Assembly (NCBI GenBank): GCA_033283265.1
Contig: JAWMQN010000003.1
Span: forward strand, 717,150 to 781,149
Direction: 5' to 3'
Length of the DNA stretch: 64,000 nt
Source: Mangrovimicrobium sp033283265
GTDB taxonomy: Bacteria > Pseudomonadota > Gammaproteobacteria > Pseudomonadales > Halieaceae
Positions 32,458 through 41,100 of this stretch are shown piece by piece. Below the pieces are notes generated by a model. It made no database searches, was not told where the DNA came from, and saw only the letters and a program-made list of their open reading frames with translations. Positions within the stretch are counted from its first letter, which is position 1. Each line of letters starts with the position of its first letter. Made by a program: the position numbers and the translations under genes.

Positions 32458-32760
32458 TCAGGGAGCGAGGAAGTCCTTGAGGGCAGGCAGGATGATGGCA
32501 GCTGTGAGGACGGCAAAAATCCAGTTGTGCATGCGTAGCTGTGTTCGAATCTCGGCAAACTGGGCTTCCAGCCGGGCATCCTGTTTTGCAAAGCGCGCAT
32601 CAAGGGTGGCATCAAGGTAATCCTTGGTGACCAGTTCGCCAACGTAGTATCCGAATGCCTTGCCCATGGCGCTTGCGTGGACCTCTGCCTGCTCTTCCGG
32701 TACGCCGGCAGCTTTGAGGCTGCGGGCGTACTCGAGAGTGTCAAATGCTATCTCGGCCAT
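32458..32760 (-). CDS. DUF1640 coiled-coil membrane protein
   Basis: Short protein (100 aa): an N-terminal helix with FDTLEYARSLKAAGVPEEQAE, a central coiled coil (TLDARFAKQDARLEAQFAEI) and one C-terminal transmembrane helix. This is the layout of DUF1640/CCDC90-type proteins, whose bacterial members are of unknown function. ATG codons at 32763 and 32760 are both possible; the second is better spaced from AAGGGGAG. It converges with the retropepsin gene; a stem without a U-run (32430-32447) lies between. Confidence 0.8.
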   Translation of the reverse strand: MAEIAFDTLEYARSLKAAGVPEEQAEVHASAMGKAFGYYVGELVTKDYLDATLDARFAKQDARLEAQFAEIRTQLRMHNWIFAVLTAAIILPALKDFLAP

Positions 32761-32934
32761 CATACTCCCCTTACAGATGACGGCAATATAGCGAATTGTC
32801 CGGCCCGGGCGAACGTCAAATGCGGCCGCAGCAATGGAGCAGCCCACACCTAGCTAGGCAAACGGCTCTGCGCTGCGCAGCCCAAACCCGCAATCGCTGC
32901 TATCCTGCGCATATATCAAGACAAGGCCGGGCAC

Positions 32935-33873
32935 ATGCATCGGCGGGGACTCGATCGCGTGCAGCAAATTCTCCAGCGGACCTTTTTCATATTGGTAGTC
33001 ATCATGACCAGTTCGACACAACTACAGGCCCAGGAAGCCAAGCCCTCACCGGAGCAGCGTGTCGTCCTGATCACCGGCTCCACCGGCGGCCTCGGGCGGG
33101 AAACCGCCCGGGCCCTGGCGCTGCGCGGCGACCACGTGATCATTCACGGCCGCAACGCGGAGCGCGGCGAGGCGCTGGTGGCGGAAATCGAGGCCAGCGG
33201 CAAGGGCAGCTCGCGCTTCTACCCGGCTGACTTTGGCAGCATGGGGGAGGTCTGTGAGTTCGCCAACGCCATCCTCCGGGACTACGACAGGCTGGACGTG
33301 CTGGTGAACAACGCCGGTATCTCCCTGCCCGACTCGGTGCCGCGGCAGGTCAGCGAGGATGGCTACGAGCTGCATTTCCAGGTCAATTACCTCGCCGGCT
33401 ACGGGCTCATCCGCAAACTCCTGCCCCTGCTGGAGGCGAGTGCGCCCAGCCGCATCATCAACGTCGCCTCCGGGCAGCGGCCGCTGGATTTCGACAACCT
33501 GATGCTGGAACGCGATTACGACGGCGGCGAGGCCTACTTCAGGAGCAAGAACGCGCAGATCATCATGACCTTCTACCAGGCTGACGCGTTCGCCGCTCGC
33601 GGTATCACCACCAACGCCATGCACCCCTCCAACCTGATGAACACGGATATGGTCTTCGAGCTGGGGCTCGAACCCCAGTCCTCCGTCGAGACCGGTCGCG
33701 ATGCCCTGCTGCGGCTGATCGACGAGGACCTCGGCTACGGCAAGTTCTTCAATGTGACCGAGGAGTGGGAGGCCAAGCCCCAGGCCTACGAGCCCGAGGT
33801 TCGGGAGCGGCTGATGGCAGTCAGCGAGGAACTCCTGGCGGGCAGCAAGGCCCCCGCCGGCTGCTTCGACTGA
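32935..33873 (+). CDS. Short-chain dehydrogenase/reductase with N-terminal export or anchor segment
   Basis: SDR (312 aa) of the retinol-dehydrogenase-like group. NAD(P)-binding TGSTGGLG near residue 48, NNAG, a Ser in NVASGQ, and the YFRSK catalytic Tyr/Lys pair are present. The first 33 residues form a hydrophobic segment ending in LQAQEA, which could be a signal peptide or membrane anchor; a shorter version from ATG 33004 would remove it. Substrate unknown. It stands alone between the DUF1640 gene and ribA. Confidence 0.85.
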   Translation: MHRRGLDRVQQILQRTFFILVVIMTSSTQLQAQEAKPSPEQRVVLITGSTGGLGRETARALALRGDHVIIHGRNAERGEALVAEIEASGKGSSRFYPADFGSMGEVCEFANAILRDYDRLDVLVNNAGISLPDSVPRQVSEDGYELHFQVNYLAGYGLIRKLLPLLEASAPSRIINVASGQRPLDFDNLMLERDYDGGEAYFRSKNAQIIMTFYQADAFAARGITTNAMHPSNLMNTDMVFELGLEPQSSVETGRDALLRLIDEDLGYGKFFNVTEEWEAKPQAYEPEVRERLMAVSEELLAGSKAPAGCFD

Positions 33874-33956
33874 CCCGATTGCCGCGGGCTGGCGGCGCTC
33901 GCCCATGGGCCGGCTAAGCTGTTAGAATACGCGCCCCCTGAAAGGAAGACTCCCCT

Positions 33957-34553
33957 TTGACGGTACGTTTCGTAGAATCCTCCCGCCTCCCCACTGCCTG
34001 GGGTGACTTCGTGATGCACGGCTTTGAAGACGCCGAGGCCAACAAGGAGCACGTGGTCCTGACCATGGGCGACGTCAGCGATGGCGAGCCGGTGCTGGCG
34101 CGGGTGCATTCCGAGTGCCTGACCGGCGACGCCCTGTTCAGCATGCGCTGCGACTGCGGCAACCAGCTGCAGGCGGCGATGGAAGCCATCGCCAGGGAGG
34201 GGCGCGGGGCGATCTTCTACCTGCGCCAGGAAGGCCGCGGCATCGGCCTGCTCAACAAGATCCGCGCCTACAAGCTGCAGGACGCCGGCGCCGATACCGT
34301 GGAAGCCAACGAGCAGCTGGGCTTCGGCGCCGACATGCGCGATTACAGCATCCTCAAGCCGATGATCGAGCACCTCGGCACCCACAAACTGCGGTTGATG
34401 ACCAACAACCCGCGCAAGGTGCAGGCTCTCAAGGAACTGGGGGTGGAAGTGGTGGAGCGGATTCCGCTGCATACGCACAGCAATCCGCATAATGAGAAGT
34501 ATCTGCAGACCAAGGGGGCGAAGTTGGGGCATTTGTTTGAGAAGCAGTCCTAG
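33957..34553 (+). CDS. ribA: GTP cyclohydrolase II
   Basis: Opens the GTP imidazole ring in the first committed step of riboflavin synthesis (198 aa). Zinc ligands Cys54, Cys65 and Cys67 lie in the intact SECLTGDALFSMRCDCGNQL motif, and RQEGRGIGL follows. This is the functional cyclohydrolase of the window, since the RibBA protein lacks these residues. The start is TTG (33957) with AAAGGAAG nine bases before it; the TVRFVESS N-terminus matches the family and no ATG is available before Met20. Confidence 0.97.
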   Translation: MTVRFVESSRLPTAWGDFVMHGFEDAEANKEHVVLTMGDVSDGEPVLARVHSECLTGDALFSMRCDCGNQLQAAMEAIAREGRGAIFYLRQEGRGIGLLNKIRAYKLQDAGADTVEANEQLGFGADMRDYSILKPMIEHLGTHKLRLMTNNPRKVQALKELGVEVVERIPLHTHSNPHNEKYLQTKGAKLGHLFEKQS

Positions 34554-34599
34554 CCGGCCCTGCAGCACTCAACCGGCCTGAAGGCCGAAGCGTTTCAGC

Positions 34600-35472
34600 C
34601 TAGCGATCTCTCTCGACGATATACCGCGCCAGCTCCCGCAGGTGGTCGGCGGATTCACCGAAATCCTCCAGCGCATCCAGCGCAGCCTGTAACAGACGGG
34701 CCGCCTCATCCTTGGCGCCATCCAGCCCCAGCAGCTTCACATAGGTAGGCTTGTTGGCCTCGTGATCCTTGCCGGCAGTCTTGCCGAGCGTTGCCGAATC
34801 ACCTTCTACGTCGAGGATGTCATCCACCACCTGGAAGGCCAGGCCGATATGGCGGCCATAGGTGTCCAGGGCGGCCAGTTGCTCCTCGCTGGCATTCGCG
34901 GCGATCCCGCCAAGGGCCAGTGAGGCGCGGATCAGGGCCCCGGTTTTCATCTCGTGCATGGCTTTGAGGTCTTCGAGGGACATCTCCGAGTCAGTCGCCT
35001 GGATGTCGATATACTGCCCGCCAACCATGCCGGCAAAGCCCGCGGCCTCCGCTAACACCTTGATCATACGAACTTTTTGCTCGGCGGAAAGGTCCGGAGC
35101 ATCGGCGATCAGCTCGAAGGCGCGGGCCTGGAGGCCGTCGCCGACCAGGATGGCGGTGGCCTCGTCGAAGGCCTTGTGGAGGGAGGGGCGGCCCCGGCGC
35201 ATGTCGTCGTCGTCCATGGCGGGGAGGTCGTCGTGGATCAGGGAGTAGGTGTGGATGAGTTCGAGGGCGGCGGCCGGCCTGGAATCTCCAAACGACCCTG
35301 ACACAGCGAAATTGGCAGCAATCGCCAGTAATGGCCGAATTTGTTTGCCTGAATTGGCCAGGGCATATTTGACGGCAGTATTTAGCTCAGGAGAGGGGGG
35401 AGCCCCTCCGCTCTCGAGCTGGTCTAGATTTAGTTTGCAGGCATCTAGAAAGGCGTTGAGCGCGTATCTCAC
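34600..35472 (-). CDS. ispA: Farnesyl diphosphate synthase
   Basis: Prenyltransferase (290 aa) that adds two isopentenyl diphosphates to dimethylallyl diphosphate for quinone and undecaprenol synthesis. First Asp-rich motif DDLPAMDDDD at residues 81-90, second motif DDILD at about 217. Its ATG overlaps the xseB stop (ATGA). It converges with ribA. In pseudomonads dxs and ribA follow xseB-ispA; here dxs lies 14 kb upstream instead. Confidence 0.96.
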   Translation of the reverse strand: MRYALNAFLDACKLNLDQLESGGAPPSPELNTAVKYALANSGKQIRPLLAIAANFAVSGSFGDSRPAAALELIHTYSLIHDDLPAMDDDDMRRGRPSLHKAFDEATAILVGDGLQARAFELIADAPDLSAEQKVRMIKVLAEAAGFAGMVGGQYIDIQATDSEMSLEDLKAMHEMKTGALIRASLALGGIAANASEEQLAALDTYGRHIGLAFQVVDDILDVEGDSATLGKTAGKDHEANKPTYVKLLGLDGAKDEAARLLQAALDALEDFGESADHLRELARYIVERDR

Positions 35473-35690
35473 GTCGCAGTACCGTCTTCGTCACTACCTT
35501 TTTCCTCTGTAATCAATTGCACTACTTGCTCGGCTTGTGTGAGTTCCTCCTGCGCAGATCGAAGCAGCTTGATACCTCGTTCGAAGCTCGAAAGTGCGCT
35601 TTCCAATGACTGATTCGGAGCCTCCAACTCACCGACTAACTTCTCGATTTGCTGCACTTTTGCGGCAAAGCTATTTGGGGGCTTTTTCAT
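35469..35690 (-). CDS. xseB: Exodeoxyribonuclease VII small subunit
   Basis: Small helical subunit (73 aa) of exonuclease VII, which degrades single-stranded DNA with XseA. The two-helix hairpin with LESALSSFERGIKLLRSAQ is typical. It is the first gene of the xseB-ispA pair; the region upstream is AT-rich and marks the left edge of the polysaccharide island. Confidence 0.92.
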   Translation of the reverse strand: MKKPPNSFAAKVQQIEKLVGELEAPNQSLESALSSFERGIKLLRSAQEELTQAEQVVQLITEEKGSDEDGTAT

Positions 35691-35893
35691 CAGAATGACC
35701 TTAGAATTGGTATCAAAAATCGGCTAAAACCAGTATACCAGTGAGTAAATCGTTGCGGGCCGCATGGATCGCATTTTTTTAGGGCGGTTGTGGGTCAAAG
35801 AACGGATAACCATAGAGTATTGTGGTAACAGCTGATGTAGAGGGAAGGTTGGAGCAATTAGGTACAAAGAATTATAAGTGAACGGGGCGGCTC

Positions 35894-37195
35894 GTGTTGT
35901 ATAAGCTGAGAAATATGCTGGCGCAGGGGGAGCTTTTGAGGTGCGTGAGGAACTCCCTCTGGATGCTCGGAGGCTATATTGTCAATCTGGTATCTACAGT
36001 CGTTGTTGGTATTTATGTAGCCCGATACCTAGGGCCTGAAAATTATGGCCTGTTGAGTTACGTTGTCGCCTTGCTTGGCCTGCTTTTTCCATTGGCCGGC
36101 TTGAGTATGAACTCCGTCCTGGTTAGGGAACTGGCCAGAGGGGGGGAGCAATCGATTCTCTTGGGCACTGCAAAGCTACTCACTATCTGTTCTTCTCTGG
36201 CTTGCCTGCTCTTCTTGGTATTACTAGCGTTTCTCACGGAAAGCGATGCGGATATGAAGTTCTATTTACTGGTAGCTTCAATTTCCTTTGTCTTTCAGCC
36301 GCTTTCAATTTACGACAATCATTTCAGAGCAACGCTTAACTCCAAGATGGCGGTGCTAGCACAAACGTTCAGCATGCTTTTAGGAGCAATAATTAAGGTA
36401 GCGCTCGTTTTGACAAAAGCGAACGTGTTGTCGTTCGTTGTAACGATAGTTGTGGAAAAAGTGCTGTGGGCAATTGCACTGCTTACCTTCAAACACCGGC
36501 ATTTAGATAGCCCTTCAATATTTGACTTTAATTTCAGCGTCGCGATGTCATTGCTACGGAGTGCGTTGCCTCTCACGGCCTCCTTCATTGCGATTGCTAT
36601 ATACATGCGATTTGATCAAGTAATGATCAATATGATGATGTCTACATCGGACTTGGGCATATATTCTTCCTCTGTCCGGATCTATGAAGCGGTGGTTGGG
36701 TTGGGAGTGGTCCTTAGTATGTCTTTGCTTCCTGTTATGACCAAGGCAAAGGAAGGAGACGATAGCGAGTATGAGCAACAGTTGACACGCTTGTTCGGCA
36801 TCATGTTCTGGTTTGGCGCAGTGAGTATGCTTTGTATAGTTTTACTTCGTGATTCGCTAATTGAGATAACTTTTGGAGAGCAATTTTCAGGCGCGGAAGC
36901 GGCGCTCGGAATTATGGCGCTGTCACTTCCATTTGCCGCGATTGGATCTGCAACCGCCAGATACCTGACTGTTGAGAAGAGGGAAAAAATACTACTGCTA
37001 CGGACCGTTGTCACTGCAGTAGTAAACGTCGGATTGAATCTTCAGTTCATTCCCAGATTCGGTATTGAGGGCGCCGCCGTGTCGACTGTAATTGCAATAA
37101 TATTTGGAAACTACTTGATTAACTACTTTGATTCGTCACTAAATCAACTAAGAAGGCTCGTTCACCGGGGCATGTTCCTGCGGGTGTGGATATAA
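35894..37195 (+). CDS. Wzx-like oligosaccharide flippase
   Basis: MOP-superfamily polysaccharide flippase (433 aa) with about 12 hydrophobic segments and the usual GLSMNSVLVRE and YLGPENYGLLSYV features near the N-terminus. It should flip an undecaprenyl-linked glycan across the inner membrane. The start is GTG at 35894; ATG at 35915 is an alternative. First gene of the AT-rich operon; the next gene starts two bases after its stop. No Wzy polymerase is seen in the window. Confidence 0.9.
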   Translation: MLYKLRNMLAQGELLRCVRNSLWMLGGYIVNLVSTVVVGIYVARYLGPENYGLLSYVVALLGLLFPLAGLSMNSVLVRELARGGEQSILLGTAKLLTICSSLACLLFLVLLAFLTESDADMKFYLLVASISFVFQPLSIYDNHFRATLNSKMAVLAQTFSMLLGAIIKVALVLTKANVLSFVVTIVVEKVLWAIALLTFKHRHLDSPSIFDFNFSVAMSLLRSALPLTASFIAIAIYMRFDQVMINMMMSTSDLGIYSSSVRIYEAVVGLGVVLSMSLLPVMTKAKEGDDSEYEQQLTRLFGIMFWFGAVSMLCIVLLRDSLIEITFGEQFSGAEAALGIMALSLPFAAIGSATARYLTVEKREKILLLRTVVTAVVNVGLNLQFIPRFGIEGAAVSTVIAIIFGNYLINYFDSSLNQLRRLVHRGMFLRVWI

Positions 37196-37196
37196 C

Positions 37197-38801
37197 ATGG
37201 CACTCACTCATCTAGATTGTACTCTCCGAGACGGCGGTTACTACACGAACTGGGACTTTTCGCGAGAGCTTGTCGAAAGATATCTGGAATCACTTAGATT
37301 CACTTCAGTTACTGCCGTGGAACTCGGGTACCGTTCGATGGTCAACTCGGGCTATCGTGGACCATATGGCTTCACTACAGAAAAATTTCTCTCGACGTTA
37401 TCGCTACCGCAAGAGTTAGACGTTGGCGTTATGGTAAACGCCTCTGAGCTATTGGCCGCGGACGATATGAATGTTTTGCTTTCAAGGCTTTTCCCCGCCA
37501 TTTCTTTCGAAACAGCAATAAAATTTGTTCGAATAGCATGTCATCCGCATGAATTGAGAAAGGCACTACCGGCTGTAAATTGGTTGCGAGAACGAGGCTT
37601 TCGAGTCGGTGTGAACGTCATGCAGATTTCGACATGTAACGAAGAAGTGGTTAGAGATTTAGCGTTGGAAGCGGCACAGTTCGAGTTTGAAGTGCTCTAC
37701 ATTGCAGATAGTACTGGAAGTCTTAACCCCCAATCGACGCGCAAAGTAGTGGACATCATCAGAGAAAGCTGGAGTGGCGAAGTTGGCATTCACGCTCACG
37801 ATAATATGGGCTGTGCCCTGACGAATACGTTATCCGCGCTGGACGCTGGTGCTAGCTGGATTGACTCGACAGTGTTTGGCATGGGGAGGGGGCCAGGCAA
37901 TTGTAGAACGGAAGAACTGGTAATTGAGGTTTCTCATAGATCGGGGAAAAATGCCAACATAGCTAAGTTAATTTCTCTCGGGGAATCTCTTTTTGCGCCG
38001 ATGCAGGCCAAGTACAAGTGGGGGAAAAACCCTTACTATTATTTGACCGGGGCCTATCAAATTCACCCAACTTACGTTCAGGAAATGATTTCCGACTCAA
38101 GGTATAGCCCCAATGATGTCCTGGCAGTTATTGAGTATCTAAAGCAGTCTGCAGGTAACAGATATAATCTGACTATTCTTGAAACGGCTAAAAAATTCTA
38201 TCGGGATACCCCTGCTGGCACATGGAACCCGAGCACGTTATTTAATGCGCGTGAAGTGTTAATTCTTGGCCCTGGGAGTGGCTTGCAGCAGCACGCGGAC
38301 GCAGTCGTTCAGTACATTAAGTCTCGATATCCCATAGTTGTTGCGCTAAATAATCAAAAGAGTCTTCCTGATGAATTTATAGATGTTCGTGTCGCATGCC
38401 ATCCGTTGAGGCTACTAGCGGACAGTGATTCGCTCTCGAGGTCACCGCAACCACTCATTGTGCCGGGATCAATGTTACCCGAAGACACAATTGCAGCATT
38501 GTCAGGAGTAGAGGTGTTGGATTTCGGACTGCATATCACGACTGGAAACTTTGAGTTTCACGAACACTATGCATCACTGCCTTCAGCTCTTGTCATAGCT
38601 TATGCTCTGGGTGTGGTGACTAGTGGTGGGTGCGCCAGAATTTATCTAGCAGGATTTGACGGCTATGGCCGCGGTGATCCGCGTACGGACGAGGTTCAGG
38701 ACGCTTTCGACGCTTACTCGAAAAGCCGATCATCGGTGGAACTCGTAGCAATAACGCCAACTTGCTACTCCATCAGTTCTAAGTCGGTATATTTGCTTTG
38801 A
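37197..38801 (+). CDS. DRE-TIM aldolase fused to a C-terminal GT42/DUF115-like domain
   Basis: Protein of 534 aa. Residues 1-320 are a DRE-TIM metallolyase related to 4-hydroxy-2-oxovalerate aldolase. DCTLRDGG (7-14) gives the metal Asp and catalytic Arg, and HAHDN (199-203) the metal His pair. Such enzymes join or split pyruvate and an aldehyde. Residues ~350-534 form a Rossmann-like domain with ILGPGSG, YASLPSALVIAYA and IYLAGFDGYG, resembling the GT42 sialyltransferase/DUF115 fold. Its place before a CMP-sugar synthetase and a phosphatase suggests it makes a 2-oxo-3-deoxy sugar acid. The natural substrate is unknown; the role is inference from neighbours. Confidence 0.8.
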   Translation: MALTHLDCTLRDGGYYTNWDFSRELVERYLESLRFTSVTAVELGYRSMVNSGYRGPYGFTTEKFLSTLSLPQELDVGVMVNASELLAADDMNVLLSRLFPAISFETAIKFVRIACHPHELRKALPAVNWLRERGFRVGVNVMQISTCNEEVVRDLALEAAQFEFEVLYIADSTGSLNPQSTRKVVDIIRESWSGEVGIHAHDNMGCALTNTLSALDAGASWIDSTVFGMGRGPGNCRTEELVIEVSHRSGKNANIAKLISLGESLFAPMQAKYKWGKNPYYYLTGAYQIHPTYVQEMISDSRYSPNDVLAVIEYLKQSAGNRYNLTILETAKKFYRDTPAGTWNPSTLFNAREVLILGPGSGLQQHADAVVQYIKSRYPIVVALNNQKSLPDEFIDVRVACHPLRLLADSDSLSRSPQPLIVPGSMLPEDTIAALSGVEVLDFGLHITTGNFEFHEHYASLPSALVIAYALGVVTSGGCARIYLAGFDGYGRGDPRTDEVQDAFDAYSKSRSSVELVAITPTCYSISSKSVYLL

Positions 38802-39553
38802 AGGTCGCTGTCATTATCCCAGCGAGGATGAAATCTACACGCCTCCCTGGAAAGCCGCTGGCAGATATCTGCGGAAAATCAATGATACTCTGGGTTGCTG
38901 AAGCGGCAGAAAATGCAGTAGGGAAAGCCAGCGTTTATGTTGCTACGGACGATCAAAGAATTGCGAGTGCGGTTCGTGACGGTGGCTTTTCGGCGATCAT
39001 GACTTCCGCATCAGCTCTAACAGGAACCGATAGAGTGGCTGAGGCCGCAGTCAAGATTGATGCGGACATAATCTTAAATGTCCAGGGTGACGAGCCCTTG
39101 ATCGAGTCCTCCGATATCGTTGAAGTCATAGAGAAAAAACAATCGCGCATGGGAAGCGTGGTTAATGGCTATAGTGGGTTATTACTGAGCGATGACCCAT
39201 GGGATACGGGTATTCCTAAGGTTGTGATTAATGAAAATAGTGAGCTCGTGTATATGTCGAGGTTGCCGATACCAGGTCACAAAATGGGCGCATCTGGGCC
39301 TAAAAGCTTTTTAAAGCAAGTTTGTGTCTATGCATATACGAAAGATCAGCTCGAAAGATTTGTAAATTTCGGTCGGAAAAGTGTGATCGAAGATGTAGAG
39401 GATATAGAAATACTTCGATTTTTTGAGCTCCAAGTGCCTGTTCAAATGATCGAGCTCAGCCAAGGTAGTATTGGTGTCGATACGCCGGAAGATTTACAAA
39501 GAGTGAATGAGATAATGTCGGAAAAATTGAGCAATGAATCTGGACTCGTATAG
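38798..39553 (+). CDS. KdsB-like CMP-sugar (ulosonate) cytidylyltransferase
   Basis: Nucleotidyltransferase (251 aa) of the CMP-KDO synthetase family, activating a 2-keto-3-deoxy sugar acid with CTP. IIPARMKSTRLPGKPL at the N-terminus, TGTDR (in place of the usual SGTDR) and NVQGDEPLI are the CTP/metal sites. It is unlikely to be the housekeeping KDO enzyme because it lies in an AT-rich operon with a non-KDO aldolase; an 8-amino-KDO or other ulosonate is possible. Starts with TTG overlapping the aldolase stop; its end overlaps the HAD gene by 20 bases. Confidence 0.88.
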   Translation: MKVAVIIPARMKSTRLPGKPLADICGKSMILWVAEAAENAVGKASVYVATDDQRIASAVRDGGFSAIMTSASALTGTDRVAEAAVKIDADIILNVQGDEPLIESSDIVEVIEKKQSRMGSVVNGYSGLLLSDDPWDTGIPKVVINENSELVYMSRLPIPGHKMGASGPKSFLKQVCVYAYTKDQLERFVNFGRKSVIEDVEDIEILRFFELQVPVQMIELSQGSIGVDTPEDLQRVNEIMSEKLSNESGLV

Positions 39554-40181
39554 CACATTTGTATTCGATTGTGATGGAGTAATACTCAACTCTAATGCAA
39601 TAAAAACAAATGCATTTAGAAAAATATCGATGCCTTTTGGTGAGCGTGAGTCAGAGGCGTTTGTCAAATATCACCTTCAAAATGGCGGGCAGTCCAGGTA
39701 TGTGAAAGTTAAGTATTTTTATGAATCGATACTGGGCTGCAAAGTGTCGACTGAAGATGTGGAAGTGTTATTGAGCCTGTATTCTCAGATTGTTCTAGAA
39801 GACCTGATGGGCGCCGAAATTGACGAGGCAATTTTTGCATTGAGAGGAAAATACCGTAGCTCGAGATGGATGGTGGTTTCGGGAGGTGATCAGAAAGAGC
39901 TTCGAGCGGTATTTAAGTCGAGAAACCTGAATGTCCTATTTGACGGTGGTATATATGGAAGTCCCGATGATAAACACTCGATATTAAGTCGCGAAATAGA
40001 GCTGGGGCTTTTAAAGTCGCCTGCAATTTATTTCGGTGATAGCAAGTACGATTCCGTTGCCGCGAAAGACAACAATCTAGACTTTGCTTTTGTATATCAC
40101 TGGACTGAATTTTCTTCTTGGCGTGAATATGTCTCCACGCTGAATATACCAGCCATAGAAAATTTTTCCGAAATTTTATGA
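39534..40181 (+). CDS. HAD-family phosphatase
   Basis: HAD hydrolase (215 aa), phosphoglycolate-phosphatase-like. The nucleophile motif FDCDGVILNSN is at residues 10-20, a Ser in VVSGG forms motif II, and YFGDSKYDSVAA holds the motif IV acid. In this operon it probably removes a phosphate from the sugar-acid intermediate before CMP activation, as KdsC does for KDO. It overlaps the cytidylyltransferase gene and is followed one base later by the next gene. Confidence 0.85.
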   Translation: MNLDSYSTFVFDCDGVILNSNAIKTNAFRKISMPFGERESEAFVKYHLQNGGQSRYVKVKYFYESILGCKVSTEDVEVLLSLYSQIVLEDLMGAEIDEAIFALRGKYRSSRWMVVSGGDQKELRAVFKSRNLNVLFDGGIYGSPDDKHSILSREIELGLLKSPAIYFGDSKYDSVAAKDNNLDFAFVYHWTEFSSWREYVSTLNIPAIENFSEIL

Positions 40182-40182
40182 C

Positions 40183-41100
40183 ATGTTAATCGATAGAATT
40201 CCCGCGCCGATTTTTAGTTTCCTTGTCGAGCGATCTCCTGAGTTTCAGTCACTTTACATTAGAAGATATTTGAAGCGACAGTCTGGCTTGGTGAATAGTT
40301 TAATGAAGTCACTTGAAGCAAGTGGGGGCCATGTTCTGTCAGCGCAGGGCCTGTACTCTGAAGTGCTTTCACTTTCCAGCTCTGCTAAGAAAAGTGACAC
40401 CGCCCATATCATTGGTTCTGGATGGAGCCTGAAGCATTCGATCGAGAAAATTCCGGCTCAGGATTTCGTCATGGGATTTAACTACGCGGCTCTAGCACCA
40501 ATAAAGTTCGATATGTACTTTATCGAGTTTGCGGGAAAGGGTGTCCTAAAGACAATGAACAATCAGCTCGCGCTTCTCGCGAAGTACGTAATTCCGGATC
40601 AGACACTGCTGTATTTTAAGAATACATGGGAAGATAAAAATGACCTAGAGCACATGAGGCTACTAGTGAATGAGGTGAAGTATGTCAAAGATGTTCTTGT
40701 GCCGTGCTTATCACCCGAAATGCTCGAAATTTCTCTCAGGACTTGTATTGAGAACAAATCGGAATTCATTTACCAATACGCTTCAACAGCCATAACGTTA
40801 GCTCTAATTGCTTATCACTGCGACTTCAAAAATGTTGTATTACATGGAGTCGACTTTTCCGGCCAATACTTTTTTGAACTGCCGGAAATGAAGTGCCGAG
40901 AAAAGTATGTTCCGGATGGTAGTGTTGGTGAGCACTACAAAAAAACAAACGGAATGAATTCTGTTCACATTACTTCAGCATCACCAATTGGCATGAAAGA
41001 GGCTCTGCCGATACTTCGAAATTTATTCGGGGAGAGGGGGCTTCGTCTAATGTCTGCATGTACTGAGTCACCTTCGTCGATTTCGTTGCCAGTCTACTAG
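40183..41100 (+). CDS. GT42/DUF115-like protein, possible CMP-sugar transferase
   Basis: Protein of 305 aa without a firm family hit by eye. HIIGSGWSLK (near 75), FVMGFNY, YQYASTAITLALIAY (about 200-214) and VVLHGVDFSG follow the order of motifs in GT42 sialyltransferases such as CstII (GNGxSL, SGxYMxxxAIALGY, IYLSGIDFY) and in DUF115 proteins. The last gene of the operon, after a CMP-sugar synthetase, it would suit a transferase using the CMP-activated sugar. The same motifs recur in the C-terminal domain of the aldolase two genes upstream. Medium confidence in the fold, low in the activity. Confidence 0.65.
   Translation: MLIDRIPAPIFSFLVERSPEFQSLYIRRYLKRQSGLVNSLMKSLEASGGHVLSAQGLYSEVLSLSSSAKKSDTAHIIGSGWSLKHSIEKIPAQDFVMGFNYAALAPIKFDMYFIEFAGKGVLKTMNNQLALLAKYVIPDQTLLYFKNTWEDKNDLEHMRLLVNEVKYVKDVLVPCLSPEMLEISLRTCIENKSEFIYQYASTAITLALIAYHCDFKNVVLHGVDFSGQYFFELPEMKCREKYVPDGSVGEHYKKTNGMNSVHITSASPIGMKEALPILRNLFGERGLRLMSACTESPSSISLPVY

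Noticed and set aside
38798..39553. Housekeeping kdsB
   Set aside because: AT-rich composition and placement in a flippase/aldolase operon point to a dedicated island enzyme; TGTDR differs from the usual SGTDR.
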